A DNA stretch of 64,000 nt, taken from contig NZ_CP042806.1 of assembly GCF_008000815.1 (NCBI RefSeq), forward strand, positions 4,836,001 to 4,900,000. Reading direction: 5' to 3'. Both the position numbers and the translations under genes were made by a program. The stretch is from Terriglobus albidus (lineage in GTDB: Bacteria > Acidobacteriota > Terriglobia > Terriglobales > Acidobacteriaceae). The notes under the pieces are model-generated. The model was not told the DNA's origin, ran no database searches, and worked only from the letters and a program-made list of their open reading frames with translations. Of this stretch, positions 50,360-58,265 are shown piece by piece. Every line of letters starts with the position of its first letter. Position 1 is the stretch's first letter.

Positions 50360-50380
50360 TAGAGCATTTTCCCTGCTCTA
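50360..50380 (+). repeat. 21-bp remnant of the palindromic element
   Basis: TAGAGCATTTTCCCTG joined directly to CTCTA: the left end of the MITE-like element followed by the last bases of the right end, the interior deleted. TA is at both edges. It lies directly after the terminator hairpin of the aminotransferase. Confidence 0.7.
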
Positions 50381-50412
50381 TCTTTCACTCATCCCGCACA
50401 AGGAGTTTGTTT

Positions 50413-51633
50413 TTGATCTCTGCCCGCCGTATCGCCGCTGCTACCCTCTTACTTCCCTTGGCAGCCCTTGCTCAGAAGAAGGTGACCGATGCCGAGGTGA
50501 ACAAGATCACCCGTGAAGCCATCCTGATCGACATGCATAACGACATCACCTCCGAGACGGTGACGGGGTACGACATCGCCACGCCCAACACCAAGGGACA
50601 GACCGACCTTGCCCGCATGAAAGGCGTGCTGGGCGGCGAGTTCTTCGCCGTCTATGTGGGAGCGAATTATGTCGAAGGAAATCACTCGGCGAACCGGGCG
50701 CTGCAGATGATCGATACCGTGCGCCACGACGTTGTGGATGGCCATCCGAAAGACTTCGTGCTTGCGACCACTGCCGCCGACGTCTACGAAGCGAAGAAGC
50801 AGGGCAAGATCGCCGCGCTGATGGGCATCGAAGGCGGACATGCCATCGAGGATTCTCCTCGCCTGCTGCGCGACTTCTATACCCTTGGTGTTCGCTACAT
50901 GACGCTCACCCACTTCAATACCAACAACTGGGCAGACTCGCAGGGCGATATTGACAACCCCAAGGTGGAACACCATAACGGCCTTACACCGCTGGGTAAG
51001 GAGATCGTCAAGGAGATGAACCGCCTGGGGATGATGGTCGATATCTCCCACACCGCAGACAAGACCTTCTGGGATGCCCTCGAGACCTCGACGGCGCCCA
51101 ATATCGCATCGCACTCCGGTTGCCGCGCCGTTACCGGATACACCCGCAACATGACCGACGAGATGATCAAGGCGCTTGCGGCCAAAGGCGGCGTCGTGAA
51201 TATCAACTTCGGCTGCGAGTTCCTTTCGCAGAGCTACTTTGAAGGCTCGCGCGAGTTGAATGCGAGGCTCCGTCCCCAGTTTGAAGCAGCGCAGAAGATT
51301 ACCGATTCCAAGGAGCGTGACGCCGCCATCGACAAGCTTCGTGCGGAGTTTGCCGGAGCGCTTCCGCCTGCCACCATCGACGATGTGGTCGCTCACATCG
51401 ATCACGTCCGCAAAGTTGCCGGCATTGACGCCATCGGCATTGGAACTGATTTCGACGGCGTAGCCTGCGTCCCGAAGGATCTGGATTCCTACGCGAAGTT
51501 CCCTAACCTGACACGAAAACTGCTGGAGAAGGGCTATACCGCCGAAGACATCAAGAAGATCTACGGAGCCAACATGCTGCGCGTGATGAAGGCCGTGGAA
51601 GATCGGGCCAGGGCGATTCAGGCGGGAAAGTAA
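50413..51633 (+). CDS. Exported membrane dipeptidase, M19 family
   Basis: 406 aa. The TTG at 50413 is seven bases after AAGGAG; a TTG at 50407 is possible. The signal peptide is SARRIAAATLLLPLAALA. M19 features are DMHND (HxD metal ligands), GIEGGHAIED (bridging Glu), DISHTADKTF and SHSGCRAVTGYTRN (His ligands), and GIGTDFDG. M19 enzymes cut dipeptides, sometimes with D-residues. It forms a likely unit with the Tat aminotransferase. It ends with a strong terminator. Confidence 0.93.
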   Translation: MISARRIAAATLLLPLAALAQKKVTDAEVNKITREAILIDMHNDITSETVTGYDIATPNTKGQTDLARMKGVLGGEFFAVYVGANYVEGNHSANRALQMIDTVRHDVVDGHPKDFVLATTAADVYEAKKQGKIAALMGIEGGHAIEDSPRLLRDFYTLGVRYMTLTHFNTNNWADSQGDIDNPKVEHHNGLTPLGKEIVKEMNRLGMMVDISHTADKTFWDALETSTAPNIASHSGCRAVTGYTRNMTDEMIKALAAKGGVVNINFGCEFLSQSYFEGSRELNARLRPQFEAAQKITDSKERDAAIDKLRAEFAGALPPATIDDVVAHIDHVRKVAGIDAIGIGTDFDGVACVPKDLDSYAKFPNLTRKLLEKGYTAEDIKKIYGANMLRVMKAVEDRARAIQAGK

Positions 51634-51652
51634 AAGTCAGGTGATTGACACA

Positions 51653-51695
51653 AGATTTCAGGCGGGCCGCGCATGGCCCGCCTGAAATCTTTAAC
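51653..51695 (+). terminator. Strong terminator after the dipeptidase gene
   Basis: A 16-bp perfect stem (AGATTTCAGGCGGGCC / GGCCCGCCTGAAATCT) with a GCGCAT loop, followed by TTAAC. It is 20 bases after the stop. Confidence 0.85.
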
Positions 51696-51785
51696 AACGC
51701 GTAACGAGACTTCAGTGTCAGTTAATGCGGCGCGATGAAACTCAGTGTGCCGGCCAAACCCCGAGCCCATCCTGGAGTCTTCGTT

Positions 51786-52796
51786 ATGCGCCTGTTCCCA
51801 CTTGCAGGAACCCTTCTTCTGTCTCTCGCCTCCGTCTCTCACGCGCAGGCCTATCACATCGCTGACCACTGGCAGGTTGGCGGCCAGGGCGGTTGGGACT
51901 ATATCCTCAGCGATGACGCCGCGCATCGCCTCTACATCGCCCACAACGCGCGGGTTGAGGTCGTCGACACTGCCACCGGTAAGCTGATCGGCGCTGTTAC
52001 CGGCCTGAAGAGCACGCATGGCGTCGCTCTCAATCCCGACGGAAAGACCGGCTATATCAGTGACGGCGCCGGCAACGCGATTGTGGTCTTTGACCGTGCA
52101 TCGCTCGCGGTCAAAGCAACGGTTCCTGCCGGAACGAACCCCGACGGCATCGCCTACGAGCCCACCACGAAGACCGTATGGGCCTTCAATGGACGCAGCA
52201 AGAACGTCTCCGTCCTGGACACGAGCAACAACACCATCGTCGCCACCATTGCCCTTCCCGGTAAGCCTGAGTTCCCGCAGGCGGATGGCCACGGCGCGGT
52301 CTTCGTCAACATTGAAGACGCCAATTCCATCGTCAAACTCGACGCGCAGGGCAAAAAGATCGAAGGCACGTGGCCGCTGACCGGCTGCGAATCTCCCTCC
52401 GGCATGGCCATCGATCACGCGAAGCACCGCCTGTTCTCAGTGTGTGACGGCAAGAAGATGGCTATCGTCGATTTCGCCTCCGGTAAGCTGCTCGGCCTCG
52501 CATCCATCGGAGACTCTCCCGATGCGGCCGGCTTCGATGCCAAAACCGGCTTTGCCTTTTCTTCGAATGGAGAGGGCTCTCTGAGCGTTGTCGATACCGG
52601 CAAGGCGGGCTTCCCCACCATCCAGACGCTGGCGACGGCGCGCGGTGCAAAGACCATGGCCTTCGACGCCGTCACGGGAAAGATCTTTCTCGGCGCCGCC
52701 AAGTATGGACCGGCTCCTGCTCCGACGGCTGCCACACCTCGTCCTCGTCCGACGATTCTTCCGGACACCTTCGAGATCCTTGTTGTCAGCCGCTAG
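51786..52796 (+). CDS. Exported YVTN/NHL-type beta-propeller protein
   Basis: 336 aa. ATG at 51786 after GGAG. The signal peptide is RLFPLAGTLLLSLASVSHAQ. Repeats such as GVALNPDGKTGYISDGAGNAIVVFD and GIAYEPTTKTVWAFNGRSKNVSVLD are typical of YVTN-family beta-propellers, seven or so blades. These proteins are secreted scaffolds or binding proteins; the ligand is unknown. The C-terminus has a short Pro/Thr-rich insert (PAPAPTAATPRPRPT). Its stop TAG is formed by the edge of a palindromic element. Confidence 0.87.
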   Translation: MRLFPLAGTLLLSLASVSHAQAYHIADHWQVGGQGGWDYILSDDAAHRLYIAHNARVEVVDTATGKLIGAVTGLKSTHGVALNPDGKTGYISDGAGNAIVVFDRASLAVKATVPAGTNPDGIAYEPTTKTVWAFNGRSKNVSVLDTSNNTIVATIALPGKPEFPQADGHGAVFVNIEDANSIVKLDAQGKKIEGTWPLTGCESPSGMAIDHAKHRLFSVCDGKKMAIVDFASGKLLGLASIGDSPDAAGFDAKTGFAFSSNGEGSLSVVDTGKAGFPTIQTLATARGAKTMAFDAVTGKIFLGAAKYGPAPAPTAATPRPRPTILPDTFEILVVSR

Positions 52797-52909
52797 AGGA
52801 TTTTTCCTGTAGGTGTAGTGCAGGGCTTGTGCATCTATGGGCGTTTTCCTCAATGAAAACGCCGCCGCACGCTCCTCCCGGGATGCCCAGCAACAGGAAA
52901 AATGCTCTA
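52794..52909 (-). mobile_element. Palindromic MITE-like element, copy 9
   Basis: 116 bp in reverse orientation. TAGAGGATTTTTCCTG at the left and CAGGAAAAATGCTCTA at the right, TA at both edges. On the plus strand the left TA plus G is the TAG stop (52794-52796) of the beta-propeller gene. One C-to-G change in the left end is not matched in the right. Confidence 0.92.
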
Positions 52910-52928
52910 AAACGCTCTCGTCCCATCC

Positions 52929-52966
52929 AAAGGAGGTCCTGCCAGGCGGGACCTCCTTTCTTCTTT
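52929..52966 (+). terminator. Rho-independent terminator upstream of rbfA
   Basis: AAAGGAGGTCC / GGACCTCCTTT with a TGCCAGGCG loop, then CTTCTTT. It follows the palindromic element and separates the beta-propeller gene from rbfA. Confidence 0.85.
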
Positions 52967-53077
52967 CCGGGAATCTTAACTCCACAAGGATCTGCCTCTG
53001 TCGCGGCGCGTACAACTTTAATTCTCGTTAGGCTTCAGAGGCCGACTCTGGTATTCTCACTGGTTCCCCCGGATTTT

Positions 53078-53455
53078 ATGCCTGAGCAGCGAGCCAAAGC
53101 CCATCACCGCAACCGAGTCATCGGTACACTTCGCGACGAGATCGCCATCATGATTGAAGGCGAACTCTCCGACCCACGTATCGGTCTCTGTCACGTCACC
53201 GAGGTCGTCCTTGCCCCCGGCGGCAAGTCGGCCCGTGTCTTCATCTCCGTCGAAGGCGATGAAGACACGGAACTTTCCACCCGTGAAGGCCTGATGGCCG
53301 CACGGACGTACATCCGTTCCGAGGTACGCGACCGGATGGGCGTACGCCAGATTCCCGAACTCACCTTCGTTATTGACCGCTCCGAAAAGCTCACTGCACG
53401 GGTCGATGAGCTGCTCACGCGCACCAGGAAACGTGAGCGAAAGGCGGGTCAGTGA
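53078..53455 (+). CDS. rbfA: Ribosome-binding factor A
   Basis: 125 aa. The KH-like fold shows RVIGTLRDEIAIMIEGELSDPR, VTEVVLAPGGKSARVFISV and the C-terminal IPELTFVIDRSEKLTARVDELL. RbfA helps mature the 30S subunit. ATG at 53078. nrnA begins in the stop codon (GTGA), the usual rbfA-nrnA order; nusA and infB, often upstream, are not here. Confidence 0.95.
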   Translation: MPEQRAKAHHRNRVIGTLRDEIAIMIEGELSDPRIGLCHVTEVVLAPGGKSARVFISVEGDEDTELSTREGLMAARTYIRSEVRDRMGVRQIPELTFVIDRSEKLTARVDELLTRTRKRERKAGQ

Positions 53456-54426
53456 CCTATTTTGCCGCCACTTCTGAGCTGTTAAATCACATCCGCAGTC
53501 GGCAGCATTTCCTGATCACCTCGCACGCACGCCCCGACGGCGACGCCATCGGTTCTCTGTTGGCCACGGCAATGCTGCTGGACCAGCTTGGCAAGACCTG
53601 TGACCTGGTCGTCGCGGACCCCGTGCCCGCGATCTACCTGAACATGCCGCAGGTGGACCGCATCCGCGTCACCACCTCGGTCGAAGGCCATTACGACGCC
53701 GTTATCCTGCTGGAATGCGACTCGGTGGAGCGCTCGCACATCCGCGGCACCGATGAGATCTTTCTTATCAACATCGATCATCACTCCAGCGGACGCGAGT
53801 TTGCCGACTTCAACTGGATTGATCCGCACGCATGTGCGGTGGCGGCAATGATCTACCATCTGGCGCTGGCAGCAGGAGCGACCATCACTCCTGAGATGGC
53901 GACTTGCCTGTATGCCGCTGTGCTTACCGACACCGGCTCCTTTACCTTCGCAGGCACCAATGCCGACACCTTTGCCCTGGCGCGTGACCTGGTGCTTGCC
54001 GGGGCCAATGCCGCGTGGATCGCTCGCGAGGTCTACTTCACGAATCCGGCGCCCCGCATCCGCATCCTTGGAGCAGCCCTTTCCAAGCTTCACATTGAGG
54101 ACAAGCTTGCCTGGGCGTGGATCACCCTGGAAGACATGCTGGAGAGCTCAGCCCAGGAAGAGGATTGCGAAGGCGTGGTGAACTACCTCATTTCCATTGC
54201 CGGCGTCGACTGCGCCGTTTTCCTGCGGGAATTGCCACAGACCACGGCTAACGGCGGTCCACAGTTCCGGCTCAGTATCCGGAGCAAAGGGCAAGCCAAT
54301 GTAGCCCGGGTGGCTGAGCACTTCGGCGGCGGCGGGCACCTGACCGCCAGCGGCTGCACAGTCGACGGCGACCTCGAAACGGTCATTGATCTGGTCGTCA
54401 AACGACTTCAAGCCGAACTCTGTTAG
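53452..54426 (+). CDS. nrnA: DHH-family phosphoesterase NrnA
   Basis: 324 aa, GTG start overlapping the rbfA stop. DHH motifs: SHARPDGDAIGS, LLECDS, INIDHHSSG, LTDTGSFTFAGT, and the DHHA1 motif HFGGGGHLTASG. NrnA degrades nanoRNA and pApA or pAp in the cytoplasm. The glycosyltransferase gene follows closely, perhaps as one operon. Confidence 0.94.
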   Translation: MTYFAATSELLNHIRSRQHFLITSHARPDGDAIGSLLATAMLLDQLGKTCDLVVADPVPAIYLNMPQVDRIRVTTSVEGHYDAVILLECDSVERSHIRGTDEIFLINIDHHSSGREFADFNWIDPHACAVAAMIYHLALAAGATITPEMATCLYAAVLTDTGSFTFAGTNADTFALARDLVLAGANAAWIAREVYFTNPAPRIRILGAALSKLHIEDKLAWAWITLEDMLESSAQEEDCEGVVNYLISIAGVDCAVFLRELPQTTANGGPQFRLSIRSKGQANVARVAEHFGGGGHLTASGCTVDGDLETVIDLVVKRLQAELC

Positions 54427-54455
54427 CCTAGTTTTCATTGCGCGACAAAGCCGAG

Positions 54456-56336
54456 ATGACTCCGCCCAACGATGGCGTTCGCCGGTGGCTTCACCGGCTG
54501 CGAACGGCTGAGGCTTTTTCTGCCACACAGGAACTGGTTGTCCTCTTCCTGGTGACCTCCTGGCTGCTGGCCTTCGGCTTGATTCCACTCCGCATCGGTC
54601 ATCTGCATATCAGCCGAACCGAACTGGGCCTGGTTGGAGCAGACGAGCCCCGTTACGCGCAGGTAGCCCGTGAGATGCTGCAGGTCCACTCAGACGAGTG
54701 TCACGCCCTGCACACCACCGTCCGGCCCCACAGCCTGGCCTGGAAAGACCTGTCGGCCAGCTACCACTGCCTGACTGCGGGTGCGATTACTCCTATCCTT
54801 TACGGCGTTCCCTGGCTGGAGAAACCAGCACTTTATTACTGGCGCGCCATGAGCTTCTTTAAAGAGTTCGGCATCTCCGACTGGTCTGCCCGTCTGCCCT
54901 CCACGACCGCCACCTTCGCCCTCATCCTGCTGATCTACCTCCATATGCGCCGTTTCCGCCCGGGAGGGCACCTGGACGCGGCTTTGATTACCGCATCGTG
55001 TATCGCGATGGTGGCCTTCTCTCGCGGCGCTTCTACAGATATGCAACTGGCCGCTCCGTTTTCCATCGGCATGCTGGGCTGGTACGCATGGTATGAGACA
55101 GGTAAGAAGTTCTGGCTCTTCGACCTTTACTTCTTCGGCGGCGCGGCGACTCTGGCCAAGGGTCCTATAGCGCCCTTCATGATCATCTGTATCCTGCTGC
55201 TGTTTGCGGGTCTGCGGCGGGAATGGAATATCGTGCGCCGCACCATCTGGCTGCCAGGAGTGGCTCTCTACCTGGCGATGGTGCTGCCGTGGTTCATCGC
55301 TGTACAGCTCCGCAATCCCGACTTCTACCGGCTCTTCTTCCTGCAGCACAACCTTGAGCGCTTCACTACCGATCGCTACCAGCATCACCAGTCGATCTAC
55401 TACTACCTGGTCGTGCTGATCCTGGGCCTCATGCCCTGGACGGTGATGAGCCTCCGTGCCATGGTGGACTCTATCCAGATTTCGGTTGCGGAGTGGAGGG
55501 TACGCCATAACCGGGTTCGGTACGTCGGCAATACCCGCCCGGGCGATGCCTTCCCGGAGTTCCTGGTCATCTGGGCTATCTTCCCGGTGCTCTTCTTCAC
55601 CTTCTCCGGTTCCAAGCTCCCCGGCTACATTCTGCCGGCCATCGCCCCCATCACCATCCTGACGGGCGACTACCTGTACCGCATACGGCAGTACAAGCTC
55701 AAGTGGTGGATGCTTGGCGGCCACGCCCTTGTCGTCTCAACGATGACGTTTGTGCTTCTGCTCTGCCCCCAGTACATGATCTACGAGCGCTTTGTCCCGG
55801 CGGCCAAAACCATCTTCTGGGCGGCTCTCTGGGCGACTGTGACCGGTGTCGCCATCTGCCTGATCGTCCGCCGCTGGGGAACAAAATACCTGCGGACCGT
55901 CACCCTGGCTCCAGTTCTGGCGATGCTCTTCTTCCTGCTGCGGATGAACGGCTGGCTGCTGGACGCCAACTACTCCGCCCGGCCCCTGGCGGAGCGTATC
56001 GCCCAGGAAGCGCCGGATATCCCCACGCTGGCGACCTATCACATTCGCCGCGATATGGACTACGGCCTGGCGTTCTACCGGAACCAGCCACTCCGCCACT
56101 ACTTCCATGAAGAAAGTGCGACGGAGAAGGTGAACATCATCGCCGAAATTCCCCAGGAACAGCACATCCTGGTCCTGCGCGAACGCGACATTCCCCAGCT
56201 TTCCACGATCCTTGCCGGACGCGTCTACACGCCGCTTTTCCTCTATGAGTGGCAGGGGCTGGCTGTCTATCGCGTCTCAGCGGGAACCCAGACCGCAAAC
56301 CTTTCGGAAAAACCTTCCGTACACAATCGGCGTTAA
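54456..56336 (+). CDS. GT39-type glycosyltransferase (ArnT/PMT-like membrane protein)
   Basis: 626 aa from the ATG at 54456; a TTG at 54438 is possible. About a dozen hydrophobic spans. The first periplasmic loop has GADEPRYAQVAREM, the acidic catalytic motif of GT-C enzymes of the PMT_2 family, then LEKPALYYWRAM. A C-terminal periplasmic domain is present. It transfers a sugar from a polyprenyl phosphate to lipid A, protein or glycan; the acceptor is unknown. It is close to nrnA and the GNAT gene. Confidence 0.88.
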   Translation: MTPPNDGVRRWLHRLRTAEAFSATQELVVLFLVTSWLLAFGLIPLRIGHLHISRTELGLVGADEPRYAQVAREMLQVHSDECHALHTTVRPHSLAWKDLSASYHCLTAGAITPILYGVPWLEKPALYYWRAMSFFKEFGISDWSARLPSTTATFALILLIYLHMRRFRPGGHLDAALITASCIAMVAFSRGASTDMQLAAPFSIGMLGWYAWYETGKKFWLFDLYFFGGAATLAKGPIAPFMIICILLLFAGLRREWNIVRRTIWLPGVALYLAMVLPWFIAVQLRNPDFYRLFFLQHNLERFTTDRYQHHQSIYYYLVVLILGLMPWTVMSLRAMVDSIQISVAEWRVRHNRVRYVGNTRPGDAFPEFLVIWAIFPVLFFTFSGSKLPGYILPAIAPITILTGDYLYRIRQYKLKWWMLGGHALVVSTMTFVLLLCPQYMIYERFVPAAKTIFWAALWATVTGVAICLIVRRWGTKYLRTVTLAPVLAMLFFLLRMNGWLLDANYSARPLAERIAQEAPDIPTLATYHIRRDMDYGLAFYRNQPLRHYFHEESATEKVNIIAEIPQEQHILVLRERDIPQLSTILAGRVYTPLFLYEWQGLAVYRVSAGTQTANLSEKPSVHNRR

Positions 56337-56369
56337 CTCCGCTAAGCTGCTGCAAGGCCCAAACGACCT

Positions 56370-57368
56370 GTGAGCGCAGCCGCACAACTCGATCTGCTTG
56401 ACCTTCGGCACTACTCCGGCCGTCAGCTTCGATCTCTTCTGGAAGAAGAAGCGCGGCAGTGGAGAGACCTGCTCGAGTGGGACTACTCTACCTCGATCGA
56501 ACTGCTGCTGCAGTATCTGGATGCCCGCATCCTGCCCGGATACGTCGCGCTCGACAATGGCAATGTCTGCGGCTATACCTTCAGCGTCTATGAAGGCGAT
56601 AAAGCCGTCGTTGGAGATACCTTCGCCCACGCCACGCAATCTGAGACCGCCAAAGAGATCGAGCATCGCCTGCTGACCCATCTCATCGAGACACTGCAGA
56701 ATTCGCCTCAGGTACAGCGTGTGGAGTCGCAGTTGTTACTGCATCCCGCCGGTTCCCTGGCTGCCCCGTTTCTGACCACCGGTTTCCGGGTTCACCCACG
56801 GCTCTTCCTCCACTGCGATCTGAAGCAGAACGCAGCCCTGCCCGCGACTCACCCAGAACACAAGCTTCCCGAGCCGCTGATTCTGCGGCCGTGGGTTAAT
56901 GCCCACTTCCAGCCCGCAGGCGAGCTGATCCACCGCACCTACCGCGGCCACCTGGACGCCTCTATCAACGACCAGTACCGGTCTCTGCATGGATCGTTGC
57001 GCTTTCTGCATAACATCGTCCGTTTTCCCGGATGCGGTGTCTTCGACGCAGAGTCGTCCTGGGTGATGCTCGACCCCGACGGCGGCACGCTGGAGGGCAT
57101 GATCCTCTGCTCCCGTGTCTGCGACCACGTGGCGCATATTACGCAGCTCTGCATCGCTCCCCGGCTGCGCAGCCAGGGCTATGGCCGCATGCTGATCCAG
57201 AAGGCGGCAGCCGGCTTGCGGCAGCGCGGATATGAAGCCATTACCCTTACGGTCACCGAAGAGAATACCTCTGCCGTCCGTTTGTACGAGGATCTCGGTT
57301 TCCACGCCCGCCACCGCTTCGACGCCATGGTCTGGGATAAACGGGAACTTCCAACCGCAAACCGTTAG
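56370..57368 (+). CDS. GNAT-family acetyltransferase, two-domain
   Basis: 332 aa with a GTG start. The C-terminal half has the acetyl-CoA motif LCIAPRLRSQGYGRMLIQKA and VTEENTSAVRLYEDLGFHAR. The N-terminal half (LDLRHYSGRQLRSLLEEEA, VALDNGNVCGYTFSVYEGDKA) seems a degenerate second GNAT domain. It is cytoplasmic. The substrate is unknown. The stop TAG is followed by AGCGTGTCG, not a palindromic element. Confidence 0.88.
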   Translation: MSAAAQLDLLDLRHYSGRQLRSLLEEEARQWRDLLEWDYSTSIELLLQYLDARILPGYVALDNGNVCGYTFSVYEGDKAVVGDTFAHATQSETAKEIEHRLLTHLIETLQNSPQVQRVESQLLLHPAGSLAAPFLTTGFRVHPRLFLHCDLKQNAALPATHPEHKLPEPLILRPWVNAHFQPAGELIHRTYRGHLDASINDQYRSLHGSLRFLHNIVRFPGCGVFDAESSWVMLDPDGGTLEGMILCSRVCDHVAHITQLCIAPRLRSQGYGRMLIQKAAAGLRQRGYEAITLTVTEENTSAVRLYEDLGFHARHRFDAMVWDKRELPTANR

Positions 57369-57413
57369 AGCGTGTCGTTCACTTCCTGACGGGCTGATAT
57401 CATCAGAGACGGA

Positions 57414-57827
57414 ATGGCAACGCATTCACAGATTCCGGCCTCGCTCGCCGGAGAATCCAAGACACTCCCAATCATGGCGCTTCTGGCCGGATGGTTGATT
57501 CCCGGTGCGGGTCATCTCTTCGTCCGCAAGCCCATCCGCGCGGTGCTGGTCTTCGTCTCCATCACGAGCATGTTCTTCATCGGCATCGGCCTGCAGGGCA
57601 AGATCTATCAGCCCAACACCGGCGACCTGCTCGATATGCTGAACTTCGCCGGAGATCTCGGAGCCGGGCTCCTCTATCTGCTTGCCCGTTTGCTGGACTG
57701 GGGCCACGCCTCGGTACAGATCGCGGTTGCAGACTATGGCACGCGCTTTATCGTCGTCGCTGGCCTGCTGAACATCATGGCTGCGGTCGATGCACATTCG
57801 CTGGCGAACGGGAGGAAGCCGCTGTGA
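57414..57827 (+). CDS. Small membrane protein, DUF6677-like
   Basis: 137 aa. A Pro/Gly motif WLIPGAGHLFVRKPIRAVLVFVS and two or three membrane spans (SITSMFFIGIGLQG, FIVVAGLLNIMAAVDAHSL) match DUF6677, a family of unknown function. It overlaps the next gene by four bases (GTGA). Confidence 0.75.
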   Translation: MATHSQIPASLAGESKTLPIMALLAGWLIPGAGHLFVRKPIRAVLVFVSITSMFFIGIGLQGKIYQPNTGDLLDMLNFAGDLGAGLLYLLARLLDWGHASVQIAVADYGTRFIVVAGLLNIMAAVDAHSLANGRKPL

Positions 57828-58000
57828 GCCTCTCCCACTTCTCCGCCGTTCTGCTCTTTTCGCTCTTTACGTCAGTCGTCTTCGGCATTACGCAGCGCAG
57901 CGAACCCAAGGCAATGATTCGCTTTGGAGCTTATTGTTTTGCGATGTTCGTCGGTGGCGTGATCGTCGCGAGCTGGCTGATGTATTTCATCAAGCACTAA
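57824..58000 (+). CDS. 58-aa membrane protein
   Basis: The GTG at 57824 is eight bases after GGAGG and overlaps the previous stop. The product has two hydrophobic spans (FSAVLLFSLFTSVVFGI and GAYCFAMFVGGVIVASWLMYFI) with a short charged loop (TQRSEPKAMIRF). Likely translationally coupled to the DUF6677-like gene. No known function. Confidence 0.75.
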   Translation: MSLSHFSAVLLFSLFTSVVFGITQRSEPKAMIRFGAYCFAMFVGGVIVASWLMYFIKH

Positions 58001-58020
58001 GCCTATCCAACCACAAAGCC

Positions 58021-58231
58021 GGGTGCCCCATCTCCCCAAGGGACATGGGTATTCGAGCGCAAGCTCGAACTGGGTGGGAGCCGTGGGCTTTCAGCCCACG
58101 GTTTACGAAGCCAAAAAGAATTGGGCTTTAGCCCTGGGTTTTTCGTTACTCGTAACGAGAAAAGCCCAGGGCTGAAGCCCGTGCATTTATACGCTTGACG
58201 TCAGCGGGCTGAAGCCCGCTGCTCCCACCGG
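58021..58231. repeat. Cluster of intergenic palindromes (GGGCTGAAGCCC type)
   Basis: 58021-58070 resembles the element at 1540-1674. Then three hairpins: CCGTGGGCTTTCAGCCCACGG at 58081-58101, a long hairpin at 58123-58180 (GGGCTTTAGCCCTGGG to CCCAGGGCTGAAGCCC, around CGTTACTCGTAACG) and AGCGGGCTGAAGCCCGCT at 58203-58220. The set is framed by GGTGGGAG (58073) and CTCCCACC (58229). It is non-coding and convergent between two operons, possibly a bidirectional terminator. Confidence 0.7.
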
Positions 58232-58265
58232 TTGTGCTATTTCCCGATATTTCCAGACTCGGCTG

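Noticed and set aside
57366-57377. TAGAGCGTGTCG after the GNAT stop, similar to the end of the MITE family
   Set aside because: Only the first six bases match, there is no second arm within 150 bp; probably chance.
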